This document shows, piece by piece, positions 11,388-22,124 of a stretch of DNA of 64,000 nt; positions within the stretch are counted from its first letter, which is position 1; each line of letters begins with the position of its first letter. Source of the DNA: Aspidiotus rigidus (lineage: Eukaryota; Arthropoda; Insecta; Hemiptera; Diaspididae). The notes under the pieces were generated by a model. The model had not been told where the DNA came from. It did not search any database and worked only from the letters and a program-made list of their open reading frames with translations. Location: contig JAVHKY010000054.1 of the NCBI GenBank assembly GCA_035079385.1, positions 12,625,501-12,689,500 of the forward strand. Direction: 5' to 3'. The translations under genes were made by a program, and so were the position numbers.

Positions 11388-12128
11388 AGAATTGTGCATT
11401 TTATCATAAAAGCATGAAATTTGGTATTGGGGTGCATGTAACAAATGATATTAAAAACGGGTGCCACGCAGAAAGTCCATTTTTATGCCTCCAGGGGTCC
11501 ACTTTTAGGGGGGAGGGTTCATTTTGGAGATTATTGTTGCAGAAATTGGAAAGAAATCACATGTCATGTGATTTGTAGAAAAAATGTATTACAAAATGTT
11601 TTTCCTACACGCACCCTTCCATTAGGGCCTTGGGCCCAAAATTTACTAAAATTGTAACTGTAATCAGAAAAACTTGAAATTTGGTATACAGGTGAAGGAA
11701 GAGGTAATGAATAATATTAACAAGAATGCCAACCAGTAAATTCATTTTTGTGCCCCCGGGGGCCCATTTTTTGGGGTTTGATGCTTATTTTGAACACTAT
11801 TGTTGCAAAATTGGAAAAGAATTATAAAAAATATATGCATTGGGTGAGTTGTTTGAAGAAATGCTACGAGGAATTTTTTTCTACACGTAGACCCTTTCAT
11901 CGGGGGCCCAAAATTTCACAATCATAAATTTCATCAGAAAAACTTGAAATTTAGTACACAGTTGAAGGAAGCTGTAATGAATAATATTAACAAGAATATT
12001 CCACAGAATAAGTTCATATTTGTGCCCCTATGGGCCCACTTTTTTTTGGGGGGGGGGGAGTGGGCGGCAAAGACTTCATTATTTCAAGACTTATTGTTGC
12101 AAAACTTGGGGAAAAAACTATACATACT
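11388..12128 (+). repeat. Left inverted arm with three ~260-base subrepeats
   Basis: Subrepeats start near 11410, 11670 and 11941. Each begins 'tgaaatttggta', followed by 'aatgataatattaa'-like sequence, then a 'gggcccattttt' block and 'attgttgcaaaattgg'. The arm is the reverse complement of 17333-18212. Homopolymer G runs at 12042-12060 are mirrored as C runs at 17521-17532 in the other arm. Confidence 0.8.
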
Positions 12129-12130
12129 AG

Positions 12131-12685
12131 GTGATACTTCTTTTTCTCAGGGATTACGAGTTAATTGTAGTGAATATGAACAGAATAATAGAGAATGTTT
12201 ATCGTTCTACTCTGGAAAATTCAAATCTAGATGATTTTGATGAAAGAGTACGAGATCTATATCAATCGAATCAAGATGCTACATACATTGAGATTTATTC
12301 TATGACTATAATCTATCAAGCAGACGTCATTACATACGAAGAAATGTCTTTTTCCAGTATTAGAGTATTGACTGAAATAAAAAGGACTACTCCCTTTTGT
12401 ACAATACGTCTGTTGTACATAAACGGTGACCATTATGTGCCGCTGATGGAAGAAATTGGTAAGATGCATCATAGGTTGACACACGCCGAAAATCATACTT
12501 CAATTATCTCATTGGAGCATTCTTATTCCAGTACAAATGTCGAAAATAATACTCCAAATATCTTATTGGAGCATTCGTATGCCAGTAGTTACTGTAATAT
12601 TGATGATCTAGGTGATGACACCCGTAGCGATTATTTGAATGACCATGAAAATATGAACGCAGTCGACTCCTTCTTAGATCATTAG
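12131..12685 (+). pseudogene. OTU-like protease fragment, Helentron-type cargo
   Basis: This is a 184-codon open frame with no obvious homologue over its first third. Residues ~45-110 resemble the C-terminal half of OTU cysteine proteases: an ATYIEIYSMTIIYQADVITY stretch, then IRLLYINGDHYVPLM, where the histidine sits at the position of the OTU catalytic His. The catalytic Cys region is absent, so only a fragment is present. OTU domains are known passengers of Helentron Rep-helicase proteins, which fits the Rep fragment downstream at 16755. The tail is Asp/Asn/Ser-rich and ends 34 bases before the hAT insertion. It could be an unrelated gene piece; the OTU call is moderate. Confidence 0.4.
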
Positions 12686-12814
12686 TTTGCCAGGAAAGAG
12701 TTTTCGGTTGATAATAATCAGAGACCGGATCCCTTAGCATTTTTTTTTTTTTAATTAATTCATTTTGTACAATCTTATCACAGGATAAATAAGTACAATT
12801 GGTGGTACTATATA

Positions 12815-14151
12815 ATGTTACAGTTAAAACCCGAAATCAGTAAATTCTAAAATTCACTAGTCAAAACTAGTTGCCACAAATGACTTTAGTCAGAACTAGT
12901 TTCGACTAGTTAACTCTAGAATTTACCGTGACCCTCAGCGTTGGAGCTAGTTTTAACTTAAATAATTTCAGGTAAAACTAGTTTTTACTAGTGAAAACTA
13001 GAATTGACTAGTAAAAAGTGAAATAGAGAAGAAATTATGATTGTCAGGGAAAACTAGTTTTAACTAGCGAAAACAAGAAGGGTGAATCCAATCAGTAAAA
13101 TGAATTTCTTCCCTAGTACAAATGTAATTGCATTTTTATCAAGGGTGTTGGAGCAATTTTTTTTAGAGGCCTGCGAAACGAATACGGAAAATGGCTCTCC
13201 GACTCCGGTTGCCTCCAGTGGACACGTTTGGAGGCGTCTTCTGACCTCCAAAGTATGTCTCTGGAAGTACCTCAAAATGCCTCCAGCGCAATTACTGAGA
13301 TTGAAGAAAATGCCTCCGGAGGCACTGTCGAAGAAACCGAAGACGTCTTTGGAGACGCCTCCGAAGGCACTTGTAACGTTGATCAGTGTGACCAGATGTA
13401 GCATATTGGCCTACCAGTGTTACCAGATGACAGATGATACTCACAAGGTGTATTTAAAACTTTGGCTTTTCTTCGAACCGAGCAGCGCTAGCATCAAAGT
13501 GGCTGAATAAGGGTTCGAGGAATAGAATACTGTTGAAAAAAGTGCCTCCTAAAGGATCTTTGAAAGCACTTCCAAGCCTCTAGGTGGAAGCAAGGTACCT
13601 CCGGAGGCAAAATGCTCCAGCCTCCAACATCTTGGTTTAAATCCTCACCACCTTCGCTTCATTGGAGGCGGAGGCAAGGTACCTCCACAGACAAAATGCC
13701 TCCAGCCTCCAACACCCTTGAATTTTTATTTTTCACAAAGCTTGTTTTTACTTGAATGGTGTGCGTCCATTAGTCACTATTAGGTTTGCTCTTGTAACGT
13801 TTATAGACCGACGAATTCGTATGATGTACGGTTTAATGTGTGAATTAAGGAAGAAAAATTTAGAACTTTTTCGTATATTTTATTCCAGTGTGAGCTACTT
13901 CTCCTCAAAGTTGAGCAGAACTACCAAATATCTATCAATTTGGCCGAAGTATGTCTGGAAATACCATCACCTTTTGAACTCGAACAATTTCAATTCATTT
14001 CAGTTATAACTAGAATTTACTGATGAATTCAAACAATTTTTCTATTCTAGAATTAACTAGTCAAAACTAGTTCTGACTAAAGTCATTTGTGGCAACTAGT
14101 TTTGACTAGTAAATTTTAGAATTTACTGATTTCGGGTTTTAACTGTAACAT
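12815..14151. mobile_element. TIR element rich in ACTAGT repeats
   Basis: The left end ATGTTACAGTTAAAACCCG is mirrored by CGGGTTTTAACTGTAACAT on the right. About 130 bases of inverted arm contain repeated 'actagttttgactagt' palindromes. There is no transposase. A second MITE (13140-13720) is nested inside. A clear target duplication is not resolved. Confidence 0.7.
13140..13720. mobile_element. MITE rich in GCCTCC/GGAGGC, hAT-type duplication
   Basis: The ends are CAAGGGTGTTGGAG and CTCCAACACCCTTG. The sequence ATTTTTAT occurs immediately left (13132-13139) and one base to the right (13722-13729), consistent with an 8-base target duplication plus one slipped A. The interior carries many 'gcctccggaggc' palindromic motifs, which produce a spurious 142-residue ORF. 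Confidence 0.7.
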
Positions 14152-14154
14152 ATA

Positions 14155-14815
14155 CATTAACATAAGTGAGGATAACATAAGACCATTGTCTTTTCCTCAT
14201 GGAGATAGGTACATTTATTCATAATATTAATATCATTTAAATTTATGTGACCAAGTCACTGGGTTTGACGCGTTTTAGCCTACGAATTTCTTGGGTATTA
14301 TCCAGCAGCTGGATGGCTTCAATGTTGGGGTGTTTTAGTAGCCTCTTTTCGTGTCGAGTCGCCTGTTTCAGAATGACTTCGCTGACTGTCTGAATTCCCA
14401 AATCACGGTGGATATCATCGTTTGTAGTGAATCTATAGGCATTAACAATTTGACGTAGGCATTTGTTTTGGACGCGTTGAATTATGAGTTGATTGGATGG
14501 TTTACTGCAGCCCCAAAGTTGAATCCCGTACGTCCATATTGGTCGTATAATGGATAGGTAAACCATCCTTTTATTGGCCAAGCTAAGCTTCGAGTGCCTG
14601 CCTAGAATCCATTGAATTTCCTTCAGCATTAATTTGATTTGCTTGGCTTTCTGCTGTAGATGGGTTTTCCAGGTCAAACGAGTGTCCAGGTGTAATCCCA
14701 GGTATTTGGCTGACGTCGAATCTGATTCCCGTTTATGTATACACAGTTATGGGACTGTAGAGGTCTGAGAGCATAAGTCACGTGCTCTGTTTTTTGTTCA
14801 TTTATTTTACCGACT
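14155..14815 (-). pseudogene. Jockey-like non-LTR retrotransposon, 3' RT fragment
   Basis: Minus-strand translation gives the C-terminal end of a jockey-clade reverse transcriptase: KINEQKTEHVTYALRPLQSH, then after a frameshift AKYLGLHLDTRLTWKTHL, then RPIWTYGIQLWGCSKPSN (14243-14677). These are the thumb-region signatures of the family (YLGL-LD-RLTW-H and P---YG--LWG). The 5' part, including the palm motifs, is missing beyond 14815, as expected from incomplete reverse transcription. After the stop the 3' tail contains an AATAAA on the minus strand and ends near 14155. It is dead, but recently enough inserted to keep a 144-codon open stretch. Confidence 0.85.
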
Positions 14816-14939
14816 TTTCGTAGAAAAGCGAGTATTACACCCGTCACAGTTGTGGCAGAAAGAGGGGGAAATCAACTTTCTCGACGTTTTAGAGGTCATA
14901 GATCATCGCTACGTCATTAAAAACATTTCAGGTTTCCTT

Positions 14940-14963
14940 ATATATATATATATATATATATAT
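14940..14963. repeat. (TA)n microsatellite
   Basis: About twelve uninterrupted TA dinucleotides, directly preceding the two-unit tandem repeat. Confidence 0.95.
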
Positions 14964-14965
14964 GG

Positions 14966-15257
14966 ATCAAAATTTGTCCGGGCTTCTCCTCCGAGTTTAC
15001 TGGGTGGATTTTCTTGAAACTTGGCTACGTTGTGGTGTTATATCTGAAGTTGTGCACCTGCATTTTTTTTGACGATCGGATCAGTAGTTCTCCAGATATA
15101 CCCAATTTTCTATCAAAATTTGTCCGGGCTTCTCCTCCGAGTCTACTGGGTGGATTTTCTTGAAACTTGGCTACGTTGTGGTGTTATATCTGAAGTTGTG
15201 CACCTGCATGTTTTTTGACGATCGGATCAGTAGTTCTCCAGATATACCCAATTTAAA
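14966..15257. repeat. Two-unit tandem repeat, period ~146
   Basis: Two nearly identical units each start 'atcaaaatttgtccgggctt' and end 'ccagatatacccaatt', at 14966 and 15112. Only a handful of differences are seen, so the duplication is recent relative to the surrounding sequence. Non-coding. Confidence 0.9.
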
Positions 15258-16754
15258 AAAAAATTCCCCACTCCTATAACTCTGATATGGTTTCTTCAAT
15301 TTTTTTCAAATGTTGATATATTGTAATTTACATGTCTGAAAATGTAATTGTGAACTTTTGGTGTTGATACGATGTTTGGTTCGTGAGAAATCTCAAATTG
15401 AAGCGTGAACTAATTTGATGAAATTTGCAAATATTCGAGCTACTAATATTTTGTAGTACTAAACTTCAGGTAGTCGCTTTCGTCATCAAAAGCGAAGGGT
15501 AACCTTTGATTACGTAGATTGTCAGTGTAGTTGTAGCTAGTTTTATTCATTTTTTGGGTTACCTGTTCACACACGTAAGGATACGCTCTTTATGAATGAA
15601 TTTTAAAGATGTGTTCGTTCGTGTTGAGTCAGTCATGAATGAATGTTGTGTTAGTATAGTATTAGTGCAACAATCCTTTGCGTATAATTTTGTCATTTTT
15701 TTGAGTGATGAAATGGTTTTATATGTGTGAAAGATTTGCTCGTTTGTGTTGAGTTTCTCATGAATGAATGTTATGTGTGAGTCTACAACAACCAACATTA
15801 AAAGATGCTTGAGAATCGGAGATGATCAAGAATGAATTAGAGTGGCAAGAGATGTTGAGGATGTGTGTATCTTATTGAGAAAACGATTCATTGAATAAAT
15901 TGGAGTACTAGAGTTAAAGTTTAAGCAAAAAACTTGGTTGTAGATACAGGTGAAAAGTCGTGTATTGCTTACGCGGCTGCGTAAGCATTTTTTATTTTCC
16001 AGTCAGCGGTCCATCTTTCTAAACCCTTCCTCGGCATTTGCCACTTTTTCTTCTAAAGGGCGAAATGAATGAGAATGAAAATGAAGTTTGAATCGTGATA
16101 AATAGGACTCAGGAAAAAAATTCTATTTTGCCGAAAAATGCCGAAACTGGAATAAATGCCGAAATTGATGAGAATGCCGAAAAATGCCGAAATTTAGTTT
16201 GCAATGGAACTGAGAAATTTCATGCTAAATCATGAATATTTTTTTTAAAAATGACCAAATTTTGCGTGAAATCGGGTGGATTTTGTTTGAAAAATACTGA
16301 ATTTTGGGCCAATTCTCGTTAACAAATTCTTAAATTTGGGCTTGAAGCTAAGTAATTTTGATTGGCAAAAATCAATAAAATTTGCTCTCAAGTGAGGCAG
16401 TTTTAATTGAAAATGGATAAATTTTTTCTTCCAAAATTGATTAGGTAGTTTTGGTAAAAAGTAAGGTAATTTTGGTTGGAAATTGAATAATTTTCATCGA
16501 GAGTGAGTAAATGTACTGAAAAACGCATATTTCCCCCTCTTTTTTTTTAAATGCCGAGTATTGCCGAATTTTTTAATTTAAGTGCCGAAATTCACAGGTT
16601 TTCTTGCTAAAAAATCCGGTCTCTGATAATAATGAATCACAAAAGATTTCACACCTACCAGACAATACGTAGTCTACATTTACTTTTGAAAATTATATCC
16701 AGGCTCAATCACTTCGAATTCTGGTTTAATATTTATTGGGAGAAGAAAATATTG

Positions 16755-17232
16755 TGAAATCAATATTGCGCCACATTACTTGGGTACCATGAACTTGAAT
16801 TGTAAATTTTGTGAAGCTTTTCATTTCCAAAATGAAGTAACTGAAAAGCAGAAAATATTCCCCAAGTGCTGCATGGGAGGAAAATATATTTTTGATCTTG
16901 ATTTTGAAGTGCCTCCGTTAATCGAGGAATTGTTGTGTAGTATTCAAATTGAAAGTAAGCAATTCCGAGAAAATATTAGACAATATAATTCGGCGCTAGC
17001 TTTTGCATCTCTCGGTGCCTCACTTTTAATAGGTAATGTACAAAATGTGTCAAGATTTGGGCCTCACTGTTTTAAGATACAGGGTATTCTTTCACATTTA
17101 AGTAGTAATTTGAGAGAACAAGGTGCTAAAAAAGTTAAATATTCACAACTTTATTTTATAGACTCAAGTTTGGCAAATGATGTTCGAAAAAAACGGAATC
17201 CAGAATTTGTCTCTCTACATCACGGCACATGA
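16755..17232 (+). pseudogene. Helitron Rep-helicase N-terminal fragment (Helitron_like_N)
   Basis: The open frame matches the N-terminal region of Helitron Rep/helicase proteins: HYLGTMNLNCKFCEAFHF, a second Cys pair in FPKCCMGGKY, then the hallmark FRENIRQYNSALAFASLGA and GPHCFKIQGILSH. In intact proteins this region precedes the HUH replication endonuclease and the helicase. Here it stops after ~155 residues at the inverted repeat arm, so both catalytic domains are absent. Reading continues upstream of the ATG at 16789 without a clear start. It is a passenger fragment, presumably from the same Helentron as the OTU-like piece at 12131-12685. Confidence 0.85.
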
Positions 17233-17332
17233 TGATGATTTCATTCAATAAATCTTTACGAAGTGCATTTTCTTTTATCTCATAATTTGTGTAAATTAGG
17301 CCTAGTGTAATAAAGGGTAAAAACTTACATAC

Positions 17333-18212
17333 ACATCTGATAAAATTTAGAATTTTGTGAAATTTGGAGCCCATCGGCCCCCAATGGCGGACTTAATACA
17401 TAAAAAAATATTCCCCGCACCATTTTTTTCATACAAATCACCCAATGAATATAATTATTATGAATATTTCTTTTCCAAGTTTTGCAACAATAAGTCTTGA
17501 AATAATGAAACCTTTGCCACCCCCCCCCCCCCAAAAAAAATGGGCACATAGGGGCACAAAAATGAACTTATTCTGTGGCATGTTCTTGTTAATATTATTC
17601 ATTACAGCTTCCTTCACCTGTGTACTAAATTTCAAGTTTTTCTGATAAAATTTATGATATCGTGAAATTTTGGGCCCCAATGAAAGGGTCTATGAGTAGA
17701 AAAAAATTCCTCGCAGCATTTCTTCAAACAACTCACCCAATGCATATATTTTATATAATTTTTTTTCAATTTTGTAACAATAGTGTTCAAAATAAGCATC
17801 AAACCCCAAAAAATGGGCCCCCGGGGGCACAAAAATGAATTTACTGGTTGGCATTCTTGTTAATATTATTCATTACCTCTTCCTTCACCTGTATACCAGA
17901 ATTCAAGTTTTTCTGATTACAGTTACAATTTTAGTAAATTTTGGGCCCAAGGCCCTAATGGAAGGGTGCGTGTAGGAAAAACATTTTGTAATACATTTTT
18001 TCTACAAATCACATGATTAATATATTTTTCATGTAATTTCTTTCCAATTTCTGCAACAACAATCTCCAAAATGAACCCTCCCCCCCCCAAAAAAAAAAGT
18101 GGACCCCTGGAGGTATAAAAATGGACTTTCTGCGTGGCACCCTTTTAATATCATTTGTTACATGCACCCCAACACCAAATTTCATACTTTTATGACACAA
18201 TGCACAATTCTC
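17333..18212 (-). repeat. Right inverted arm
   Basis: This is the reverse complement of 11388-12128 with an additional partial subrepeat next to the Rep fragment (17333-17640). Shared anchors include 'gggccttgggcccaaaattt' and 'gtgccacgcagaaagtccat'. The arms differ by scattered substitutions and homopolymer lengths. Confidence 0.8.
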
Positions 18213-21200
18213 TAGAATTTTGGATTAACAGCCCGTACTAGTACACATAACTGAAAGAAATTCAATTGCCTAAGTATAGGGCTGGAAAATAAAAATGGGG
18301 AAGACAAATTGTGGTCTTATAAACTCAATTTTCAAAGATCGAATCCAACTAAAATGACTAGTAAGTCGACTACTAATATTTCTCCCGTGTCAATGAACAC
18401 ACTAATTTATCTTTTTGGAGTTGAGTTTAGGTGACTGTGGAAAATAATTATAATAGTAACTTTTCACGAAGAATTCAAGTCACCTTCACTCTTATACAGA
18501 TACAAAGGTAGCTTTAAGCGTAGCAATCTGGGGAAATAAATTCTTCGAGGAAATTAGTGCCGTTTTGGTTTGTACTTTGTCAACTTATCTTTTCTTTGAT
18601 TGAGAAGGATCTAAGAGCTTCCACTGTGTTGCTATGAGACTCGCAGAGAATGTTTTGCGCAATGACTGTTTCTAATAACGTGAGATAAACTAACAATTCT
18701 TCTTCTATTCGGTACTTGTCAGTTTTTGCATTGATTCTGTGTCCACTCTGCATCAGTCAGAAGGGAATTTTTGATTAGTAGAGTCGACATTCAAGATTAG
18801 GAATGACGAACTCCATACTCAAGCAGTGTCAACTTTGGCACACTCTCGCGGCGTAATTTCATACTATCCAAAAAAATATTTCAAATAACTTTATTAAGCC
18901 GGAAAAAAGTTGGCATATACCTACATCATTTTATGAATTAAACAAATCGTAAGTTGTCCACAAAAATTGTGTTTGTATCAATCGTACTTCTGCGCATCGC
19001 GAAGAATCTCTGTCGAAATTTATGCTGGACTATCAAAGATCTTACGAATGCGGGATACATGGTTGAGCTCCAGTCTATAAAACTTGATGTGAAAGAACAA
19101 TTTTCAGTCTAGCTCCTTTCTTTCTGGTGTATGTCAAAGAGAGGCGTTGCTTATTAAATGCGGCTTCTCGATAAGAGGGGAGAGAACAAGGTAATTTTCG
19201 AAGTTACGTTCACTTATTCTAGTACAGTCGTATCGGCGGCTAAAATGAGTTCAGAGTAGGCCTCTTAAGGCAAATTTTTCCATAAGTTACTGCAATGATC
19301 TACCATTACTTTTTCATTTACGAAGCTTTTTTGTTTACGTATCAAAAATTGTATCTAATAAAATGCCTCATTCGGAAAAAGTTTTCCGTATCTCCGCCGG
19401 TAAACTGTAGCGCTTATTGCCAGGCTGTCTCTCGCGCGGCAGCCTTTCGGATTAAATTTTTGTCGAGAGAAAGACGCGAGGATGTGAATACATCTTACCC
19501 GGTAAGCAGATTACCAAAATTAACCAATCCTCTACGGTATCGTGAACGAAGAAAAAAACTGACATAATTTAACCGATAGAAGGGTCGAGTCAAGTTTTAA
19601 ATTTCGATTCTTATATTCGTATTCGCGTATATAGACGACTATTCTCTACACACGTACAAATATAATACGCGAGAGTATTACTCGTCGCCTTTCGTTTACA
19701 AGGCTTTTTTATTAAAACGTTATCTTTCACTTGCAAATTACATTCTGTAGCAACACGAAAACGTCCGCATCGTTGATATCGTAATGCATGATTATTGCTC
19801 GCGTCTTATTAAAAATATTCCTACCTCCGGCGCTTCCCTTAAGCTGTCTACCGGTTTCCCTTCTCGCGAACGCACTCTAATTTTCTTCAATTGAACGCTC
19901 AACGAGTTCAAAACTTTTTTTAAAGTCTCGTTGAAATTGTTTTCTTTCCGCTTTTTCAAAATTGAGTTATAATATTTTGTCGAGCGCGAATCTGACGTCC
20001 CGCAATTTTTCAAATGGGTTCAAAGTTCGTGTTATTGAAAAATAGTATATTTATTCCTACCGTACGTTGAGGAAGGCCCGCAACGACAATATTGTGCTAA
20101 ATTAAGTCGTCGCGGGGAGATAATATTTTTCGGTTGGTATGTAGTCGACCACTGGTCTATTCGAGGGATATAGGGATGAGTTATCGCTAGGTGAGCTATA
20201 CGGCTCAATAAATTACACCCTCGAGAAAGGGCCGATTGTTGGCATTCCATGTTATCTGCGAGTCAATCGAACGGAACTTTTCGAATAGACTGTCTATACG
20301 CAACATATAGGAGTATAGTACATATTCGATTTATCCCTCTTCTTTTCCACTAGGATGTATAATCCGAAATATTATTCTTAAAGCGGATAATAAATTTTCA
20401 AATAAGAGGCATTTTAACGTAATACTCGTGATTTACGACCGACCTGCACGATATCGGTTTAATTAAACTTCTTTTGTTTGCAAAGTAATGAATAGGAGAA
20501 AAAATGCAAAAAATTTGATTTTTTTCTCTCAATTATTGCCTGTAGCAAATAAGAACAAGTATACAGGAGGGGTTGAGAACCACGTATTATATGGTAGCTA
20601 ATGGTTTTGTTCGACGCCTTTCTTTAAGTACCAACCGCACAATTTTACGCGGAATTATCCATTTTATGGTAGTGATAAGAGGGAATTTGCTTTCATCCTT
20701 TTTTCTGAATCTGGCATGTACTCGTAAATCGAAAATATTCTCGTTGTATTAGCTGATGGAGAGATTGGACTTGAAAACCCTCTAATTTTCTAATTTTATA
20801 TTTTATTACTTTATAGCCTCAATTTTGAACTAAGGCTAACATATTATACGTCATTTTGTTGGCGATTTTGAGGCTCTACAACTTTTATTCGGAATATTTT
20901 TTCCTAAAATCGTTCCTTCAGCAGACATTTACGAAAAATCGGATTCAGGGGACGAAAACAACAGCCACGAGGGGCCTGCACTCTCCTCCACCATATCTAC
21001 ACTTCTTGAATGCAAGAATAGTATATCAACGACAAATGTACCACCAGGCAGTTCACTTTCATCATTATCCGCAGTGTAGGGGTGTTCTTTTGGGGCTTAA
21101 CATCCGAAGTAACAAGCTCTCAGCAGAGAGCCGAAAATTGAGGAAGACTAAGAGACTTAAGTCTTCATCATGGAAAAATTTTGACTCTCCTCAGGTCTAG

Positions 21201-21244
21201 ATTCGCTCATTTTGGAACTGCGAGTTTTCATCACGGGGAAATAT
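18213..21244. other. Unique-looking stretch without recognised genes
   Basis: No protein family is recognised in any frame. It contains 20395-20690, which has a diverged direct copy at 25105-25385 on the other side of the Ty3/gypsy insertion. Frequent CG dinucleotides (19380-20300) distinguish it from the transposon-derived parts, and it may be host intron or intergenic sequence. Confidence 0.45.
20395..20690 (+). repeat. Diverged direct repeat, copy 1
   Basis: This aligns by eye with 25105-25385 through shared stretches such as 'cgtgatttacga-cgacctg-cgatat', 'attgcctg-agcaaataag' and 'aacgcctttct', with many substitutions and indels. It is non-coding. Confidence 0.6.
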
Positions 21245-21312
21245 TGTGACGTTTTACCAGTCACCGAATATCTCTTGACGCCAATGATGAAGAACAATTA
21301 CGAAAACCGAGA

Positions 21313-21318
21313 TTTATT
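21313..21318 (-). terminator. LTR polyadenylation signal AATAAA
   Basis: The minus strand reads AATAAA about 70 bases before the LTR end, in the expected R/U5 position. The same hexamer is present in copy 2 at 54854-54859. Confidence 0.6.
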
Positions 21319-21442
21319 ACTGGCACCACAAGTACAACACTTCTAAACACTGTTAAACTGTAACAAAATCGCATTAAGGAACGAGAACACGTCAACTATC
21401 GCTTTATGATTACAACTGAATCGCTCTATCGGGTTGCTGTCG

Positions 21443-21452
21443 GCTATTTATA
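21443..21452 (-). promoter_or_regulatory. LTR TATA-like box
   Basis: The minus strand reads CTATAAATAG about 220 bases into the LTR, upstream of the AATAAA. It is conserved in copy 2 at 54985-54994. It is the likely core promoter of the element. Confidence 0.55.
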
Positions 21453-21669
21453 GTCTCACCCTTAATTCCGGAATTCTCGAGATTTCTTCTAGAACGACAA
21501 ACAGGTTATGCAAGAGTCCTTACAATCAATCGAGCATGTTCCAGGTTGTTCACGCGCATTTGGCAAACTAGTTAAGCAATAAGTGCGCTTCCTTGCGGCG
21601 TCTGCTATTATTAAAAGTTTAGAGGCATGTGCAAGCTTGGTGCTTGCGGCTTCATTGCAGAACGCCACA

Positions 21670-21684
21670 CTTCCCCGTCCTCAG
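21670..21684 (-). other. Polypurine tract next to 3' LTR
   Basis: The minus strand reads GAGGACGGGGAAG immediately before TGTGGCG. This is the usual second-strand primer position. Copy 2 has GAGGAGGGAGAAA at the same place. Confidence 0.7.
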
Positions 21685-22124
21685 TTTTGAACGTCCCGTT
21701 CAAACGCCGGACTCCATACAGCTAGTTTATTTTGGTGGACCTTTTTAAACTTTCTGTCCTGTTGGATGCGATAAGTGACATCATTGATTCTCTTCACGAC
21801 TGTCCAAGGTCCTTCCCATTTGCACTGTGATTTAGGGTTCTTCCCTTTCTTTCTCTGTGGGTTGTAGAACCACACCTTATCCTGAGGTTCAAACTTGGTT
21901 TCATCTGCACAGATATCATAGCGTGCCTTCATCCGGTCGCTAGCAACCTCTAAATTTTCTCTGACCAACTCGTGTACCTGCTCAAGTCGGTTCGTTAGTT
22001 CCTGCGTAAATGGTTTGACTTCTTGAGGTGGCTCTGGAGGGGTGCCCAGCTCTAAATCACACGGCAATCGAAGTTCTCTTCCAAAGATGATCCTTGCAGG
22101 CGTTTGTTTCTTTGGTGTTCTCAT
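21681..22124 (-). pseudogene. Integrase C-terminal part, Ty3/gypsy copy 1
   Basis: The frame carries the C-terminal end of the integrase, including the GPY/F-like segment CKWEGPWTVVKRINDVTYRI and KKVHQNKLAVW. It overlaps the upstream protease-integrase ORF in another frame. Copy 2 reads through this point, while copy 1 has an additional GTTT (around 22100), which breaks the frame. The protein would bind LTR ends and target DNA. Confidence 0.85.

Larger units (their letters stand above)
12719..16625. mobile_element. hAT-like element, 3.9 kb, 8-bp target duplication
   Basis: The termini are CAGAGACCGGAT (left) and ATCCGGTCTCTG (right), flanked by the perfect 8-base direct repeat ATAATAAT at 12711-12718 and 16626-16633. 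An 8-bp duplication with CAGAG ends is the signature of the hAT superfamily. No hAT transposase ORF is seen. The interior is filled by other elements: the CTAGT-rich element, a GCCTCC-rich MITE, a jockey fragment and a two-unit tandem repeat. The right subterminal region (16000-16620) is dense in GCCGAA motifs, which may be transposase-binding repeats. Confidence 0.75.
11388..18212. mobile_element. Foldback composite carrying Helitron Rep and OTU-like fragments
   Basis: The outer ends are inverted copies beginning AGAATTGTGCATT (left) and its complement (right). Two long inverted arms (11388-12128 and 17333-18212), each made of ~260-base subrepeats, surround an OTU-like ORF (12131-12685), a later 3.9 kb hAT-like insertion (12719-16625) and a Helitron Rep N-terminal fragment (16755-17232). 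If the hAT insertion is subtracted, the older unit is about 2.9 kb. OTU plus Rep is the gene content described for Helentron-type Helitrons, but long inverted arms are not usual for them. It may instead be a foldback element that captured Helentron pieces. The exact ends and the class are unresolved. Confidence 0.6.
21245..21669 (-). repeat. 3' LTR of Ty3/gypsy copy 1
   Basis: On the minus strand the repeat starts TGTGGCG and ends CGTCACA, giving the canonical TG...CA ends. It matches the LTR of copy 2 (54619-55194) along its whole length, apart from a 163-base MITE in the latter. It contains a TATA-like box and an AATAAA signal. Confidence 0.85.

Noticed and set aside
13082..13510. 142-residue ORF
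   Set aside because: Runs across a MITE boundary and is built from GCCTCC repeats.
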